From NCBI GenBank assembly GCA_001796495.1, contig MGMR01000049.1, positions 7,392 to 24,820 on the forward strand: DNA of 17,429 bases. The letters run 5' to 3'. Source of the stretch: Chloroflexi bacterium RBG_13_51_18 (lineage in GTDB: Bacteria; Chloroflexota; Dehalococcoidia; Dehalococcoidales; RBG-16-60-22). Made by a program: the position numbers and the translations under genes. The notes under the pieces are model-generated. The model had not been told where the DNA came from. It did not search any database and was given only the letters and a program-made list of their open reading frames with translations. Below, piece by piece: positions 1 through 7,741 of the stretch. Positions within the stretch are counted from its first letter, which is position 1. Each line of letters begins with the position of its first letter.

Positions 1-1
1 C

Positions 2-1249
2 CGAAAGCGGATATTGATTACCGTGGGCATCCTGGTAGCGTTCCGTTTTATATCTCATGTGCCTCTGCCGGGTCTGAATACTGAAGCGCTGAAAAATCTT
101 TTTGAAAATAATGCCCTGCTGGGTATGCTGGACCTTTTCAGCGGCGGCGCCATGAAACAGTTCAGTGTAGCTTCGATGGGCGTTTATCCGTATATTACCG
201 CTTCAATCATTATGATTCTGCTGGTGCCGGTTATTCCCAAGCTCCAGGCCCTTTCACAGGAAGGGGAAGCCGGCAAGAACAAGATTAATATGATTACGCA
301 CTGGTTAACAGTACCGCTGGCCGGACTTTCAGGTTACGGGCAACTTGTCATTTTACAGCGGGGAGACAATCCCGCTGTCAACGCAAGTGACCCTATGCTC
401 ACTATCACTATCGTTGTATCGCTTATCGCCGGCACGATGTTCCTGGTTTGGCTGGGCGAGCTTATTACCGAATACGGAATCGGCAACGGCATCTCTATTA
501 TTATCTTCGGCGGCATCGTCGCCGGATATCCCAACTTGATTCAAGAAGGCTTCCTGGCCAAGGGCAATCCCCTGGGACTGGTCGTTTATATCGCCATCGT
601 TCTCGTGACGGTCATCCTGATTGTCATCTTTACCGAGGCGCACCGCCGTGTACCGGTGCAGTATGCCCGCAGCGTTTTCCGCGGCGGACGCATGTACCGG
701 CAATCAGGGACGACACATATCCCGCTGCGTGTGAATTCCGCGGGCATGATACCGCTGATTTTCGCGATGTCGATAATGCTGTTCCCGGGCATCGTGGCGA
801 GTTATTTTGTCCAAGCCGACGCGCCGGGCTTCGCCGATACCATCGTGAGATGGTTCAATCCTAATACAGACCTGCCGGTTGGCGCTTTTTACTGGATTCT
901 CTATTTTATTTTAGCCGTAGCTTTTACATTCTTTTATACCATCATCACATACCAGCAGCAGGACCTGCCCGGCACCCTGCAGAGACAGGGGGGCTTTATC
1001 CCGGGTATACGGCCGGGTAAAAATACCGCCAGCTATTTGAGCAGCGTTATCAACCGTATTACCTGGGCGGGGGCACTCTTTTTAGCCTTCGTGGCGATAA
1101 TGCCATTTTTGGCACGTACGGTTACCAACGTGCAACAAATCCAGCTGTCCAGTCTGGGAATGCTTATCGTGGTGGGAGTGGTGCTGGATACGATGAAGCA
1201 ACTTGAAGCCCAGCTGGTCATGCGGCGTTATGAAGGCTTTATTAAATAG
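2..1249 (+). CDS. secY: Protein translocase subunit SecY (5' partial)
   Basis: SecY is the channel-forming subunit of the SecYEG translocon in the cytoplasmic membrane. The open frame runs from the window edge, and the residues before the first possible in-frame start (TTG at 14) read RKRIL, matching the usual SecY N-terminal sequence before TM1. The true start therefore lies upstream, and I estimate about 20 residues are missing. About 415 residues are visible, with roughly ten hydrophobic segments. The plug-side sequence follows TM1 (SHVPLPGLN). The cytoplasmic loop GGFIPGIRPGKNT lies near visible residue 335, and the C-terminus RRYEGFIK is diagnostic. The stop codon overlaps the Shine-Dalgarno site of adk, so the two genes are tightly linked, as in many spc operons. 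Identification is very secure. Confidence 0.97.
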   Translation, partial: RKRILITVGILVAFRFISHVPLPGLNTEALKNLFENNALLGMLDLFSGGAMKQFSVASMGVYPYITASIIMILLVPVIPKLQALSQEGEAGKNKINMITHWLTVPLAGLSGYGQLVILQRGDNPAVNASDPMLTITIVVSLIAGTMFLVWLGELITEYGIGNGISIIIFGGIVAGYPNLIQEGFLAKGNPLGLVVYIAIVLVTVILIVIFTEAHRRVPVQYARSVFRGGRMYRQSGTTHIPLRVNSAGMIPLIFAMSIMLFPGIVASYFVQADAPGFADTIVRWFNPNTDLPVGAFYWILYFILAVAFTFFYTIITYQQQDLPGTLQRQGGFIPGIRPGKNTASYLSSVINRITWAGALFLAFVAIMPFLARTVTNVQQIQLSSLGMLIVVGVVLDTMKQLEAQLVMRRYEGFIK

Positions 1250-1257
1250 GAGTAAAG

Positions 1258-1899
1258 GTGTATATTATTCTGCTGGGAGCCCCTGGGGCGGGCAAAGGGA
1301 CACAAGCCGTGATGATGGCGGAGAAAAAGAAGCTGGTGCAGGTAGCTTCCGGCGACCTTTTCCGCAAAGCGCTCCAGCAGGAGACGGAGCTTGGTAAAAA
1401 AGCCAAGGTCTACATGGAGAAGGGACAGCTGGTCCCTAATGAAATAACGATACAGATGGTACTGGAGAGGCTGACCGAACCGGACTGCAAAGACGGGGCG
1501 ATACTGGACGGCTTCCCGAGGAACCTGGAGCAGGCGAAGGCACTGGACAAAGTCATGGGGCAGAAATCCAGAGCTATAGATAAAGTGGTTTATATAAAAG
1601 TCTCCGAAGGAGAATTATTAAAGAGACTGGGCGGACGCTGGATTTGCCGTAAATGCCAGGCGCCGTATCACGAGGTGGATTCTCCGCCTAAAGTTGCGGG
1701 CAAGTGCGACCGCTGCGGCGGCGAATTGTACCAGCGTGCCGATGATAATGTTGTAACGGTAAAAAAGCGGCTGGAAGTGTATTTCAAAGAGACCTCGCCG
1801 CTCATTGATTATTACAAGCGGGCGGGGAAATTACTGGAAATCAACGGCGAGGGCAGCGCGGCCGAGGTTAACCAGAGGATTGCAGCCGCCTTACGTTAA
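1258..1899 (+). CDS. adk: Adenylate kinase, zinc-LID type
   Basis: This enzyme catalyses ATP + AMP = 2 ADP in the cytoplasm. The P-loop GAPGAGKGTQ lies at residues 7-16. The AMP-binding region ASGDLFR follows at about 30-36, and DGFPRN at about 83-88. The LID domain carries two Cys-X2-Cys pairs (CRKC and CDRC, residues about 130-155), marking the structural-zinc form common in Gram-positive and related lineages. The length of 213 residues is normal for a long-LID adenylate kinase. The start is GTG, preceded by AGGAG at 1248-1252 with a 5-base spacer, overlapping the secY stop. It lies between secY and map in the classic spc-operon order. Confidence 0.97.
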   Translation: MYIILLGAPGAGKGTQAVMMAEKKKLVQVASGDLFRKALQQETELGKKAKVYMEKGQLVPNEITIQMVLERLTEPDCKDGAILDGFPRNLEQAKALDKVMGQKSRAIDKVVYIKVSEGELLKRLGGRWICRKCQAPYHEVDSPPKVAGKCDRCGGELYQRADDNVVTVKKRLEVYFKETSPLIDYYKRAGKLLEINGEGSAAEVNQRIAAALR

Positions 1900-1914
1900 A
1901 AGAGATGTCAATTA

Positions 1915-2691
1915 ATGAATATCGTCATAAAGTCGGAAAAGGAGATTGAAATCATGCGGCAGTCCGGCCGGATTGTCGCCGAGATATTGAAAATTTTATC
2001 CGAACGAATAAAACCGGGTATGAAAACGAAAGAAATGGATATTATAGCCGAGAGGGAACTGAAAAAGCGGGGCGCCGAATCCTCTTTCAAGGGATATCGG
2101 GGTTATCCGGCCACTATTTGCGCGTCTGTAAATGACGAGATAGTGCACGGGATACCCGGTGATAAAGAATTAAAAGAGGGTGATATCGTTTCGCTCGACT
2201 TCGGTGCGATTTTTCACGGCTTCCACGGCGACGCCGCAGTAACAGTCCCTGTGGGTAAAGTGAGTCCGGAGGCCAAGCGTCTTATCGAGACAACTAAGGG
2301 CGCTTTGAAAAGCGGCATAGCCGCAGCCCGAGCCGGAGCGAACCTGGGAGACGTTTCAGCGGCTATCCAGGATTACGCCCGATCCAGAGGCTATTCCCTG
2401 GTGCGGGAATACACGGGACACGGGATAGGCAGAAAAATGCACGAGGACCCGCAGATTCCTAATTCCACGGAGCCACCGTACGGGCTGCAGACGGGGACAG
2501 GCCCGGTGCTGAAAAAGGGAATGACGCTAGCCCTGGAACCGATGTTGAATATCGGCGACTGGCACACCCGCGTAGCCGAGGACCAGTGGACAGTGCTAAC
2601 GGCGGACGGCAGCCTTTCAGCGCATTTTGAGCATACGATAGTTATAGATGATACTGAACCGGAGGTGTTGACCGGGGGATGGTATGACTAA
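1915..2691 (+). CDS. map: Methionine aminopeptidase, type I
   Basis: This enzyme removes the initiator methionine from nascent proteins and uses a dinuclear metal centre. The pita-bread fold residues are all visible: His78 in HGIPGD, metal ligands Asp95 and Asp106 (LDFGAIFHGFHGD), His169 (TGHGIG), Glu208 (LEPM) and Glu239 (FEHT), plus His176. At 258 residues it is a normal-length type I enzyme without the N-terminal zinc-finger extension. The Shine-Dalgarno site is weak (AGAGAT). The last eight bases overlap the start of infA, so infA translation is probably coupled to it. Confidence 0.97.
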   Translation: MNIVIKSEKEIEIMRQSGRIVAEILKILSERIKPGMKTKEMDIIAERELKKRGAESSFKGYRGYPATICASVNDEIVHGIPGDKELKEGDIVSLDFGAIFHGFHGDAAVTVPVGKVSPEAKRLIETTKGALKSGIAAARAGANLGDVSAAIQDYARSRGYSLVREYTGHGIGRKMHEDPQIPNSTEPPYGLQTGTGPVLKKGMTLALEPMLNIGDWHTRVAEDQWTVLTADGSLSAHFEHTIVIDDTEPEVLTGGWYD

Positions 2692-2902
2692 AAAAGAAGC
2701 CATCGAGGTTGAGGGCACGGTCATCGAGGCGCTTCCCAACGCCATGTTCCGCGTGGAGCTCCCGAATAAGCACGAGGTGCTGGCCCATATTTCAGGGAAG
2801 ATAAGGATGCATTATATAAGGGTGCTGCCCGGTGATAAAGTACTAATCGAACTCTCGCCTTATGACCTGAAACGTGGTAGAATCACCTATCGGCTCAAAT
2901 AA
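2684..2902 (+). CDS. infA: Translation initiation factor IF-1
   Basis: IF-1 binds the A site of the 30S subunit during initiation. It is a single S1/OB-fold domain of 72 residues, the standard length. Family hallmarks are visible: EGTVIEALPNAMFRVEL near the N-terminus, HISGKIRMHYIRVLPGDKV in the middle, and a YDLKRGRITYR end. The ATG lies inside the end of map, and a G-rich stretch (GGGGGA) about four bases before it probably serves as the ribosome binding site. The map-infA-rpmJ order is typical of the spc/alpha junction. Confidence 0.98.
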   Translation: MTKKEAIEVEGTVIEALPNAMFRVELPNKHEVLAHISGKIRMHYIRVLPGDKVLIELSPYDLKRGRITYRLK

Positions 2903-2917
2903 GAAAAAGGTAAAAAA

Positions 2918-3031
2918 ATGAAAGTCAAAGCTTCAGTAAAAGTTAGATGTGAAAAATGCAAGGTCGTGAAACGACGCGGGGTTGTGAGAATTATCTGCGA
3001 GAATCCCAAGCATAAGCAGAGGCAGGGTTAG
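2918..3031 (+). CDS. rpmJ: 50S ribosomal protein L36, zinc-binding form
   Basis: This is a 37-codon gene easily missed by length filters. The protein begins MKVKASVKVRCEKCK and ends KHKQRQG. It carries the zinc-ribbon ligands Cys11, Cys14, Cys27 and His32, so it is the C+ (zinc-binding) version rather than a Cys-less paralogue. L36 sits near the peptidyl-transferase side of the 50S subunit and stabilises 23S rRNA. It starts 15 bases after the infA stop, and rpsM follows 12 bases after its own stop, as in the usual alpha-operon order. Confidence 0.97.
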   Translation: MKVKASVKVRCEKCKVVKRRGVVRIICENPKHKQRQG

Positions 3032-3043
3032 CAAGGAGGAAAT

Positions 3044-3433
3044 ATGCCACGTGTATCTGGAATAGACATACCGGTCAATAAGCAGGCATGGGTCTCACTG
3101 CAGTATATATACGGAATCGGGCCGAATAACAGTTATAAAATACTGGCGCTGGCAGGCATCGCCCCGGAAACCAGGGTAAAAGACCTGACAGAGGCCGAAG
3201 TAAATAAACTCAGGGAAATCATCGATAAGCAGTACCATGTCGAAGGCGAGCTAAGAAAAGATATAAACTTCAATATCAAGCGCCTTACCGAAATAGGCAG
3301 CTACCGCGGTCAAAGGCACCGTCACGGCTTGCCGGCCAGAGGACAGCGGACACGGACCAATGCCCGCACCAAGCGCGGGCAGCGCAAGACAGTTGCCGGC
3401 CGAGGCCAGAAACGCGGCGCGACCAAGAAATAG
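3044..3433 (+). CDS. rpsM: 30S ribosomal protein S13
   Basis: S13 is a protein of the head of the 30S subunit that contacts tRNA and forms intersubunit bridges. The start MPRVSGIDIP, the helix-hairpin-helix segment YIYGIGPNNSYKI and the C-terminal signature HRHGLPARGQRTRTNARTKRG identify it. The basic tail (residues about 105-129) is the part that reaches tRNA. At 129 residues it has the usual length. A strong AGGAGG Shine-Dalgarno site precedes the ATG by a few bases. Confidence 0.98.
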   Translation: MPRVSGIDIPVNKQAWVSLQYIYGIGPNNSYKILALAGIAPETRVKDLTEAEVNKLREIIDKQYHVEGELRKDINFNIKRLTEIGSYRGQRHRHGLPARGQRTRTNARTKRGQRKTVAGRGQKRGATKK

Positions 3434-3463
3434 TCTCGAGTATACGGGAACAAGGAGGACAGG

Positions 3464-3856
3464 GTGCCACAGAAGAGGAAACCAAAAGCCAGAAAGCGGG
3501 AACGTAAAGCAGTCCCTACCGGAAAGGCTTATATACAATCGAGTTTTAATAACACCATAGTAACCCTTACCGACCCGCAGGGTAACGCGCTGGCCTGGGG
3601 AAGCTCGGGCACGGCCGGATTCAAGGGTTCGCGTAAGGGCACGCCATACGCCGCCCAGATGGCCGCCCGTGATGCGGCACGCAAGGCAATGGTGCATGGT
3701 TTACGGCAGGTCGAAGTACTGGTTAACGGTCCGGGCAGCGGACGGGAGGCGGCAATACGCTCCCTGCAGGGTTCAGGGCTGTATATTACCGGAATTAGGG
3801 ATGTTACACCCATACCGCACGCCGGCTGCCGACCTCCGAAGCGGAGAAGGGTATAA
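3464..3856 (+). CDS. rpsK: 30S ribosomal protein S11
   Basis: S11 lies on the 30S platform near the mRNA exit and the 3' end of 16S rRNA. The family core is clear: SSFNNTIVTLTDPQGNALAW, GFKGSRKGTPYAAQMAA, then NGPGSGREAAIRSL and GCRPPKRRRV at the end. It has 130 residues, the normal length. The start is GTG at 3464, six bases after AGGAGG. One oddity is clear in the DNA: the normally conserved Asn-Gly near the C-terminus (Asn119 in E. coli, which becomes isoaspartate) is Ala-Gly here, with the Ala codon GCC at 3821-3823. Confidence 0.98.
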   Translation: MPQKRKPKARKRERKAVPTGKAYIQSSFNNTIVTLTDPQGNALAWGSSGTAGFKGSRKGTPYAAQMAARDAARKAMVHGLRQVEVLVNGPGSGREAAIRSLQGSGLYITGIRDVTPIPHAGCRPPKRRRV

Positions 3857-3868
3857 AAGGGGAATATT

Positions 3869-4501
3869 ATGGCAAGATATACAGAAGCGATATGCCGTTT
3901 GTGCAGGCGGAATGGCGAGAAGCTCTTCTTAAAGGGAGCCAGGTGCTTTACGCCGAAATGCGCTATCGATAAACGACCGAAACCACCGGGACAGGCATCC
4001 AGTAGTCGGCGGCGGCGAAGATTCTCCGACCGTGGTTTACAACTTCGCGAAAAACAGAAAGCACGTTATACCTACGGCATCCTGGAACGGCAGTTCAGGA
4101 AAACTTTCCATATAGCCGAAAAACAGGCCGGGATTACCGGCGATAATCTACTGGTATTGCTGGAACGGCGGCTGGATAATGTAGTTTTCCGTCTGGGCTT
4201 TGCCGATTCACGCTCGCAGGCACGGCAACTGGTGCAGCACGGGCACATTACATTGAACGGCAAGAAGGTCAATATTCCGTCCACGTTCGTTAAAGAAGGC
4301 GATACTATCGGCTGGCGGGAAGGCAGCAAGAAGACCGAGTATTATAAAATATTAGCGGAATCAATCGAAGCTAAAGATATCTTAAGCTGGCTGAGCCTGG
4401 ATAAGCAGAATATGGTCGGACAGGTGATAACACTACCCACTCCCGACCAGGTCGATGCCAAGTTCGACGGCAAGGCAGTAATCGAGTACTATTCGCGATA
4501 G
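3869..4501 (+). CDS. rpsD: 30S ribosomal protein S4, four-cysteine zinc form
   Basis: S4 is a primary 16S rRNA-binding protein that nucleates 30S assembly. The N-terminal zinc site is Cys9, Cys12, Cys26 and Cys31 (CRLC...CFTPKC), so this is the C+ form. An S4-type RNA-binding domain follows at about residues 95-160, including RLDNVVFRLGFADSRSQARQ and HITLNGKKVNIPS. Length is 210 residues, normal for the family. In many bacteria S4 is the translational repressor of the alpha operon. The gene order rpsM-rpsK-rpsD-rpoA fits that, but I could not recognise the repressor-binding structure here. Confidence 0.98.
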   Translation: MARYTEAICRLCRRNGEKLFLKGARCFTPKCAIDKRPKPPGQASSSRRRRRFSDRGLQLREKQKARYTYGILERQFRKTFHIAEKQAGITGDNLLVLLERRLDNVVFRLGFADSRSQARQLVQHGHITLNGKKVNIPSTFVKEGDTIGWREGSKKTEYYKILAESIEAKDILSWLSLDKQNMVGQVITLPTPDQVDAKFDGKAVIEYYSR

Positions 4502-4524
4502 CGTAATGCAAAGGAGGTAGTTCA

Positions 4525-5580
4525 TTGGCTGGACTATTAGTCCCAAAAATTGAATGTACCGAACAATCAGATAATTTCGGGCGGTTCGTAGCCGAACCGC
4601 TGGAGAAGGGATTTGGCGTAACCCTGGGCAATTCCATGCGTCGCGTATTACTCGGCTATCTACCGGGAGCAGCCATAACTCAAGTAAGAATCGATGGCGT
4701 CCAGCATGAGTTCACGGTAATTCCCAACGCCAAGGAAGACGTCATAGAATTTCTCCTCAACGTAAAAGAAATACGGTTGAAGCCTTTATCCGACCACGGC
4801 GGCACGCTGACCCTGGAAAAGGAGGGCGAAGGACGGATTTGCGCGTCCGATATCAAGCCATCGACCGACTTTGAAATTACCAATCCGGACCTGTGCCTAA
4901 TTACTCTTAACAACGAAAAATCTAAACTCTATGTCGAAATGGATGTAGAGCTGGGGGCGGGATTCCGGGCGGCCGTATCTACGGATAACATGCCGGTGGG
5001 CACTATTCCGGTCGACGCCATTTTCACTCCCATACGTAAAGTGAATTACGTTATAGAGCCGACGCACCTGGGTCGGGAAACCAACCGGGAGAGGCTGGTT
5101 CTCGATATCTGGACGGATGGAACCATGCTGCCGGTGGACGCGATAAGCCAGGCCGCTGAAATTTTAATAGAGCAACTGACTCCATTCTTTGAGTATGTAA
5201 AGATATCTCAAATGAAAGCCGAGGAGAGGGCTATCCGCCTGGCGATTCCCGATGAGAAATACAACATGCCCGTAGAACAACTCGACCTCTCCGTACGCAC
5301 GATGAACTGCTTGCGGCGGAGTAATATCACAACCGTCGGGGAGCTTGTCGCCAAGGGCACTAAAGAACTGCTCAAACTACGGAACTTCGGGCAGAAATCA
5401 TACCAGGAAATCGAGGACCGCCTTTCAACGATAGGGTTATCACTTAATCCAAAACCCGAGGAGGCCGCCGAAGAAGAGGGAGAAGTAGAGGAAGAAGAAG
5501 CCAAACCTAAAGCGAGAGGGAAAAAGAAAAAGGCGGCAGTTACAGATGATGAAGAAGCGGACAGCGACGAAAATTCGTAA
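4525..5580 (+). CDS. rpoA: DNA-directed RNA polymerase subunit alpha
   Basis: Alpha dimerises to nucleate RNA polymerase assembly and binds promoter UP elements. The N-terminal domain (about residues 1-235) contains FGVTLGNSMRRVLL and the conserved EPTHLGRETNRERL segment. The C-terminal domain (about 246-306) has VRTMNCLRRSNI and LRNFGQKSYQEI, retaining the equivalents of the E. coli DNA-contact residues Arg265, Asn268, Gly296 and Lys298. The protein then continues with about 42 charged residues (310-351) in acidic, basic and acidic blocks, making it longer than the 329-residue E. coli protein. The start is TTG at 4525, seven bases after AGGAGG at 4512-4517. Confidence 0.98.
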   Translation: MAGLLVPKIECTEQSDNFGRFVAEPLEKGFGVTLGNSMRRVLLGYLPGAAITQVRIDGVQHEFTVIPNAKEDVIEFLLNVKEIRLKPLSDHGGTLTLEKEGEGRICASDIKPSTDFEITNPDLCLITLNNEKSKLYVEMDVELGAGFRAAVSTDNMPVGTIPVDAIFTPIRKVNYVIEPTHLGRETNRERLVLDIWTDGTMLPVDAISQAAEILIEQLTPFFEYVKISQMKAEERAIRLAIPDEKYNMPVEQLDLSVRTMNCLRRSNITTVGELVAKGTKELLKLRNFGQKSYQEIEDRLSTIGLSLNPKPEEAAEEEGEVEEEEAKPKARGKKKKAAVTDDEEADSDENS

Positions 5581-5613
5581 ATTGATAAGGACTATATTCG
5601 GAGAACGGCAAAG

Positions 5614-5967
5614 ATGAGGCATAATATAAAAGGCAGAAGCTTAAACCGCGCTTCCGGACACCGGAGAGCGCTGTACCGTAACCTGGTCACCGCCCTGCTG
5701 AAACACGAAAAAATCGTCACCACCGAGGCTAAAGCCAAGGAAGTGCGCGGCATGGCGGAAAAGATGATCACGCTGGGCAAGAAAAGCGACCTTCATTCCT
5801 ACCGCCAGGCGCTGACGTTCATCACGGATAAAAAGGTTACCGAGAAAATATTTTCCGACCTGGGACCGCGTTATAAAGAACGGGCCGGCGGCTATACCCG
5901 CATAACCAAGGTAGAGCCAAGGCTGGGCGATAACGCACCCATGGTGCAACTGGAGCTGGTCAAATAA
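5614..5967 (+). CDS. rplQ: 50S ribosomal protein L17
   Basis: L17 lies by the polypeptide exit tunnel of the 50S subunit. The opening MRHNIKGRSLNRASGHRRALYRN is a near-invariant family signature, written here as residues 1-23 with key residues Leu10-Asn11-Arg12 and His16-Arg17. The end (RITKVEPRLGDNAPMVQLELV) is also typical. At 117 residues it is a normal single-domain L17. It follows rpoA by 33 bases with GGAGA upstream, as the last gene of the alpha operon proper. Confidence 0.98.
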   Translation: MRHNIKGRSLNRASGHRRALYRNLVTALLKHEKIVTTEAKAKEVRGMAEKMITLGKKSDLHSYRQALTFITDKKVTEKIFSDLGPRYKERAGGYTRITKVEPRLGDNAPMVQLELVK

Positions 5968-5999
5968 TCCTTCCGTTGAAGGAGCAGCTCGGTGATGGA

Positions 6000-6788
6000 A
6001 TGGCTGCAGGCTTGGAAACCAGCACCAGAATTGTATTAATAATCGAATACGACGGCACAAACTATCACGGCTCCCAGGCGCAGATAAACGCACCGACGAT
6101 CCAGGGAGAGATAGAAAAAGCCTTAAAAAAACTTACGGGAGAAAGGACAAGAATAAAAATAGCCAGCCGGACCGATGCCGGCGTTCATGCCAAGGGGCAG
6201 GTGGTCAGCTTCGATGTTAATGCCAGGCTTCCCATGAAGTCGTTCATCGATGGATTGAATCACTACCTGCCGCAGGACATAGCGGTAAAAGAAGTTTTTA
6301 AAGTAGAGCCGTCCTTTGACGTGAGGCGCCGCGCGGTGAGTCGGGAATACAGGTACTATATACTCAACAGCCCGACCCGCTCACCGATAAAGCAGAGATT
6401 TTCCTGGCGGGTTGCCGGAAAACTGGACACCGGGGCGATGAACAGAGCGTGCCAGGCTTTAATCGGGCGGCACGATTTCGCATCCTTCGTATCCAGCGCC
6501 GAGACCGCCCGGCAAAAAAGAACGGTCCGGGATGTATTTAAAGCGGGAATAACACAGGATGGGGACATGGTTATCTTCAGCATCACCGCTAACTCTTTTC
6601 TTCCCCATCAGGTACGCAATACGATAGGCTCGTTAATCAAAGTAGGACAGGGTAAAATGACAGTAGGTGAATTCGACAGCATGATACAGGCGGCGAAACC
6701 AGGTCTTGCCGCACCGACGGCACCGTCCGACGGTCTGTTCCTGGTGCAGGTGAACTATCCCGGTCCTTTTAATGGAGATGCACTATGA
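6000..6788 (+). CDS. truA: tRNA pseudouridine(38-40) synthase TruA
   Basis: TruA converts uridines 38-40 of the tRNA anticodon arm to pseudouridine. The catalytic motif SRTDAGVHA is present, with the nucleophile Asp at residue 59 of the ATG 6000 version. The usual EYDGTNYHG and HQVRNTIGSLIKVG motifs are also seen. The conserved Trp after YHG (GWQ in E. coli) is Ser here. The frame is open back to a TTG at 5976, which would add eight residues but has no ribosome binding site before it. AAGGAG at 5979-5984 is rather far (15 bases) from ATG 6000, so the start is the uncertain part. The stop overlaps the rplM start (ATGA). Confidence 0.93.
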   Translation: MAAGLETSTRIVLIIEYDGTNYHGSQAQINAPTIQGEIEKALKKLTGERTRIKIASRTDAGVHAKGQVVSFDVNARLPMKSFIDGLNHYLPQDIAVKEVFKVEPSFDVRRRAVSREYRYYILNSPTRSPIKQRFSWRVAGKLDTGAMNRACQALIGRHDFASFVSSAETARQKRTVRDVFKAGITQDGDMVIFSITANSFLPHQVRNTIGSLIKVGQGKMTVGEFDSMIQAAKPGLAAPTAPSDGLFLVQVNYPGPFNGDAL

Positions 6789-7228
6789 AAACATATAGCG
6801 CCAAACCGACGGATATCAAGCGTAAGCTTCACGTAATCGATGCCGCCGATAAAACACTGGGCAGGCTTTCTATCCAGATAGCCCGCCTGCTGATGGGAAA
6901 ACACAAACCAATCTATACCCCCAGCCAGGACACCGGGGACTTTGTGGTGGTCATCAATGCGGAAAAGGTACGTGTTACTGGCAAAAAAACCGAGCAGAAG
7001 GTATACTACCGGCATTCCAACTATCCGGGAGGGCTGAAGAGCATTACACTGGGCAACCTGATGCAGCAGTTCCCTACCAGGGCTATCGAATATGCCGTTA
7101 AAGGAATGCTCCCACACACCCGGCTGGGCGCACGGATGAACAGGAAATTAAAGGTCTATGCCGGGCCGGAGTATCCCAATATGCCGAAACCGAAGGCAGA
7201 GACAAAAAAGACAAAGAAATCAAAGTAA
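6785..7228 (+). CDS. rplM: 50S ribosomal protein L13
   Basis: L13 is an early-assembly 23S rRNA-binding protein. Recognisable segments are HVIDAADKTLGRLSIQIARLL near residues 16-36, the GDFVVVINAEKVRVTGKK core, and MLPHTRLGARMNRKLKVYAGPEYP at about 106-129. The 147 residues include a short Lys-rich C-terminal tail that varies between species. The ATG overlaps the truA stop by four bases, so the two are translationally coupled. rpsI follows 15 bases later in the almost universal L13-S9 pair. Confidence 0.98.
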   Translation: MKTYSAKPTDIKRKLHVIDAADKTLGRLSIQIARLLMGKHKPIYTPSQDTGDFVVVINAEKVRVTGKKTEQKVYYRHSNYPGGLKSITLGNLMQQFPTRAIEYAVKGMLPHTRLGARMNRKLKVYAGPEYPNMPKPKAETKKTKKSK

Positions 7229-7243
7229 AGGGATTGGGCAGAT

Positions 7244-7639
7244 ATGGATAAACACAGCTATTTTCACGGGACAGGCCGACGGAAGACGGCAGTGGCACAG
7301 GTAAAGCTGACGACTGGGAACGGCGCCATTATCATCGACGGCAAGACGCTGGAAGAACGCTTTCCATCGCTGGAGCACCAGCGGGTCATTATACAGCCGT
7401 TCATCGCCACCGAGAGCAACGGAAAATATAACGCGGTGGTCAAGGTGCTGGGCGGCGGCGTTAGCGGGCAGAGCGCGGCGATTGCGCACGGGATTTCCCG
7501 TGCACTGGTGCGCGCCGACGAGCGTTTTAAACCCGTCCTGCGGCAGAACGGGCTGCTGACACGGGACGCCCGCGCTAAAGAGCGGAAGAAGCCCGGCCTC
7601 AAGAGAGCCCGCAAGGCACCGCAGTACACCAAGCGTTAA
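7244..7639 (+). CDS. rpsI: 30S ribosomal protein S9
   Basis: S9 is a 30S head protein whose C-terminal tail contacts P-site tRNA. The opening FHGTGRRKTAVAQVKL, the central VLGGGVSGQSAAIAHGISRAL and the end RARKAPQYTKR are classic; the terminal Lys-Arg is the tRNA-contacting end. It has 131 residues, normal length. It is the last gene of the long + strand ribosomal unit, followed after 20 bases by a terminator hairpin. Confidence 0.98.
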   Translation: MDKHSYFHGTGRRKTAVAQVKLTTGNGAIIIDGKTLEERFPSLEHQRVIIQPFIATESNGKYNAVVKVLGGGVSGQSAAIAHGISRALVRADERFKPVLRQNGLLTRDARAKERKKPGLKRARKAPQYTKR

Positions 7640-7659
7640 TACAGTATACAGGTAAAGTA

Positions 7660-7710
7660 AAGCGCCAGGTTCACGCTGATATACTCACGAATCTGGCGCT
7701 TCTTTGTTCT
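7660..7710 (+). terminator. Rho-independent terminator after rpsI
   Basis: A 13-base inverted repeat, AAGCGCCAGGTTC at 7660-7672 and GAATCTGGCGCTT at 7689-7701, pairs fully with one G-U wobble and encloses a 16-base loop. The sequence CTTTGTTCTG follows, which is T-rich but interrupted. Its position 20 bases after the last gene of the ribosomal cluster fits an operon end. The long loop and broken T-tract make it less classical than most. Confidence 0.75.
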
Positions 7711-7733
7711 GCAAAAAGGGCAGTTTATATAGT
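7704..7733 (+). promoter_or_regulatory. Possible promoter for the YgjP-like gene
   Basis: A candidate -35 TTGTTC (7704-7709) and -10 TATAGT (7728-7733) are separated by 18 bases. Transcription would begin near 7740, only a base or two before the ATG at 7742. This would explain why no Shine-Dalgarno sequence is visible. The -35 match is poor, so this is tentative. Confidence 0.35.
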
Positions 7734-7741
7734 TTGGTGCT

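Noticed and set aside
3251..3697. 148-codon minus-strand frame
   Set aside because: It lies wholly opposite rpsM and rpsK, which are certain genes; it has no family similarity and no ribosome binding site.
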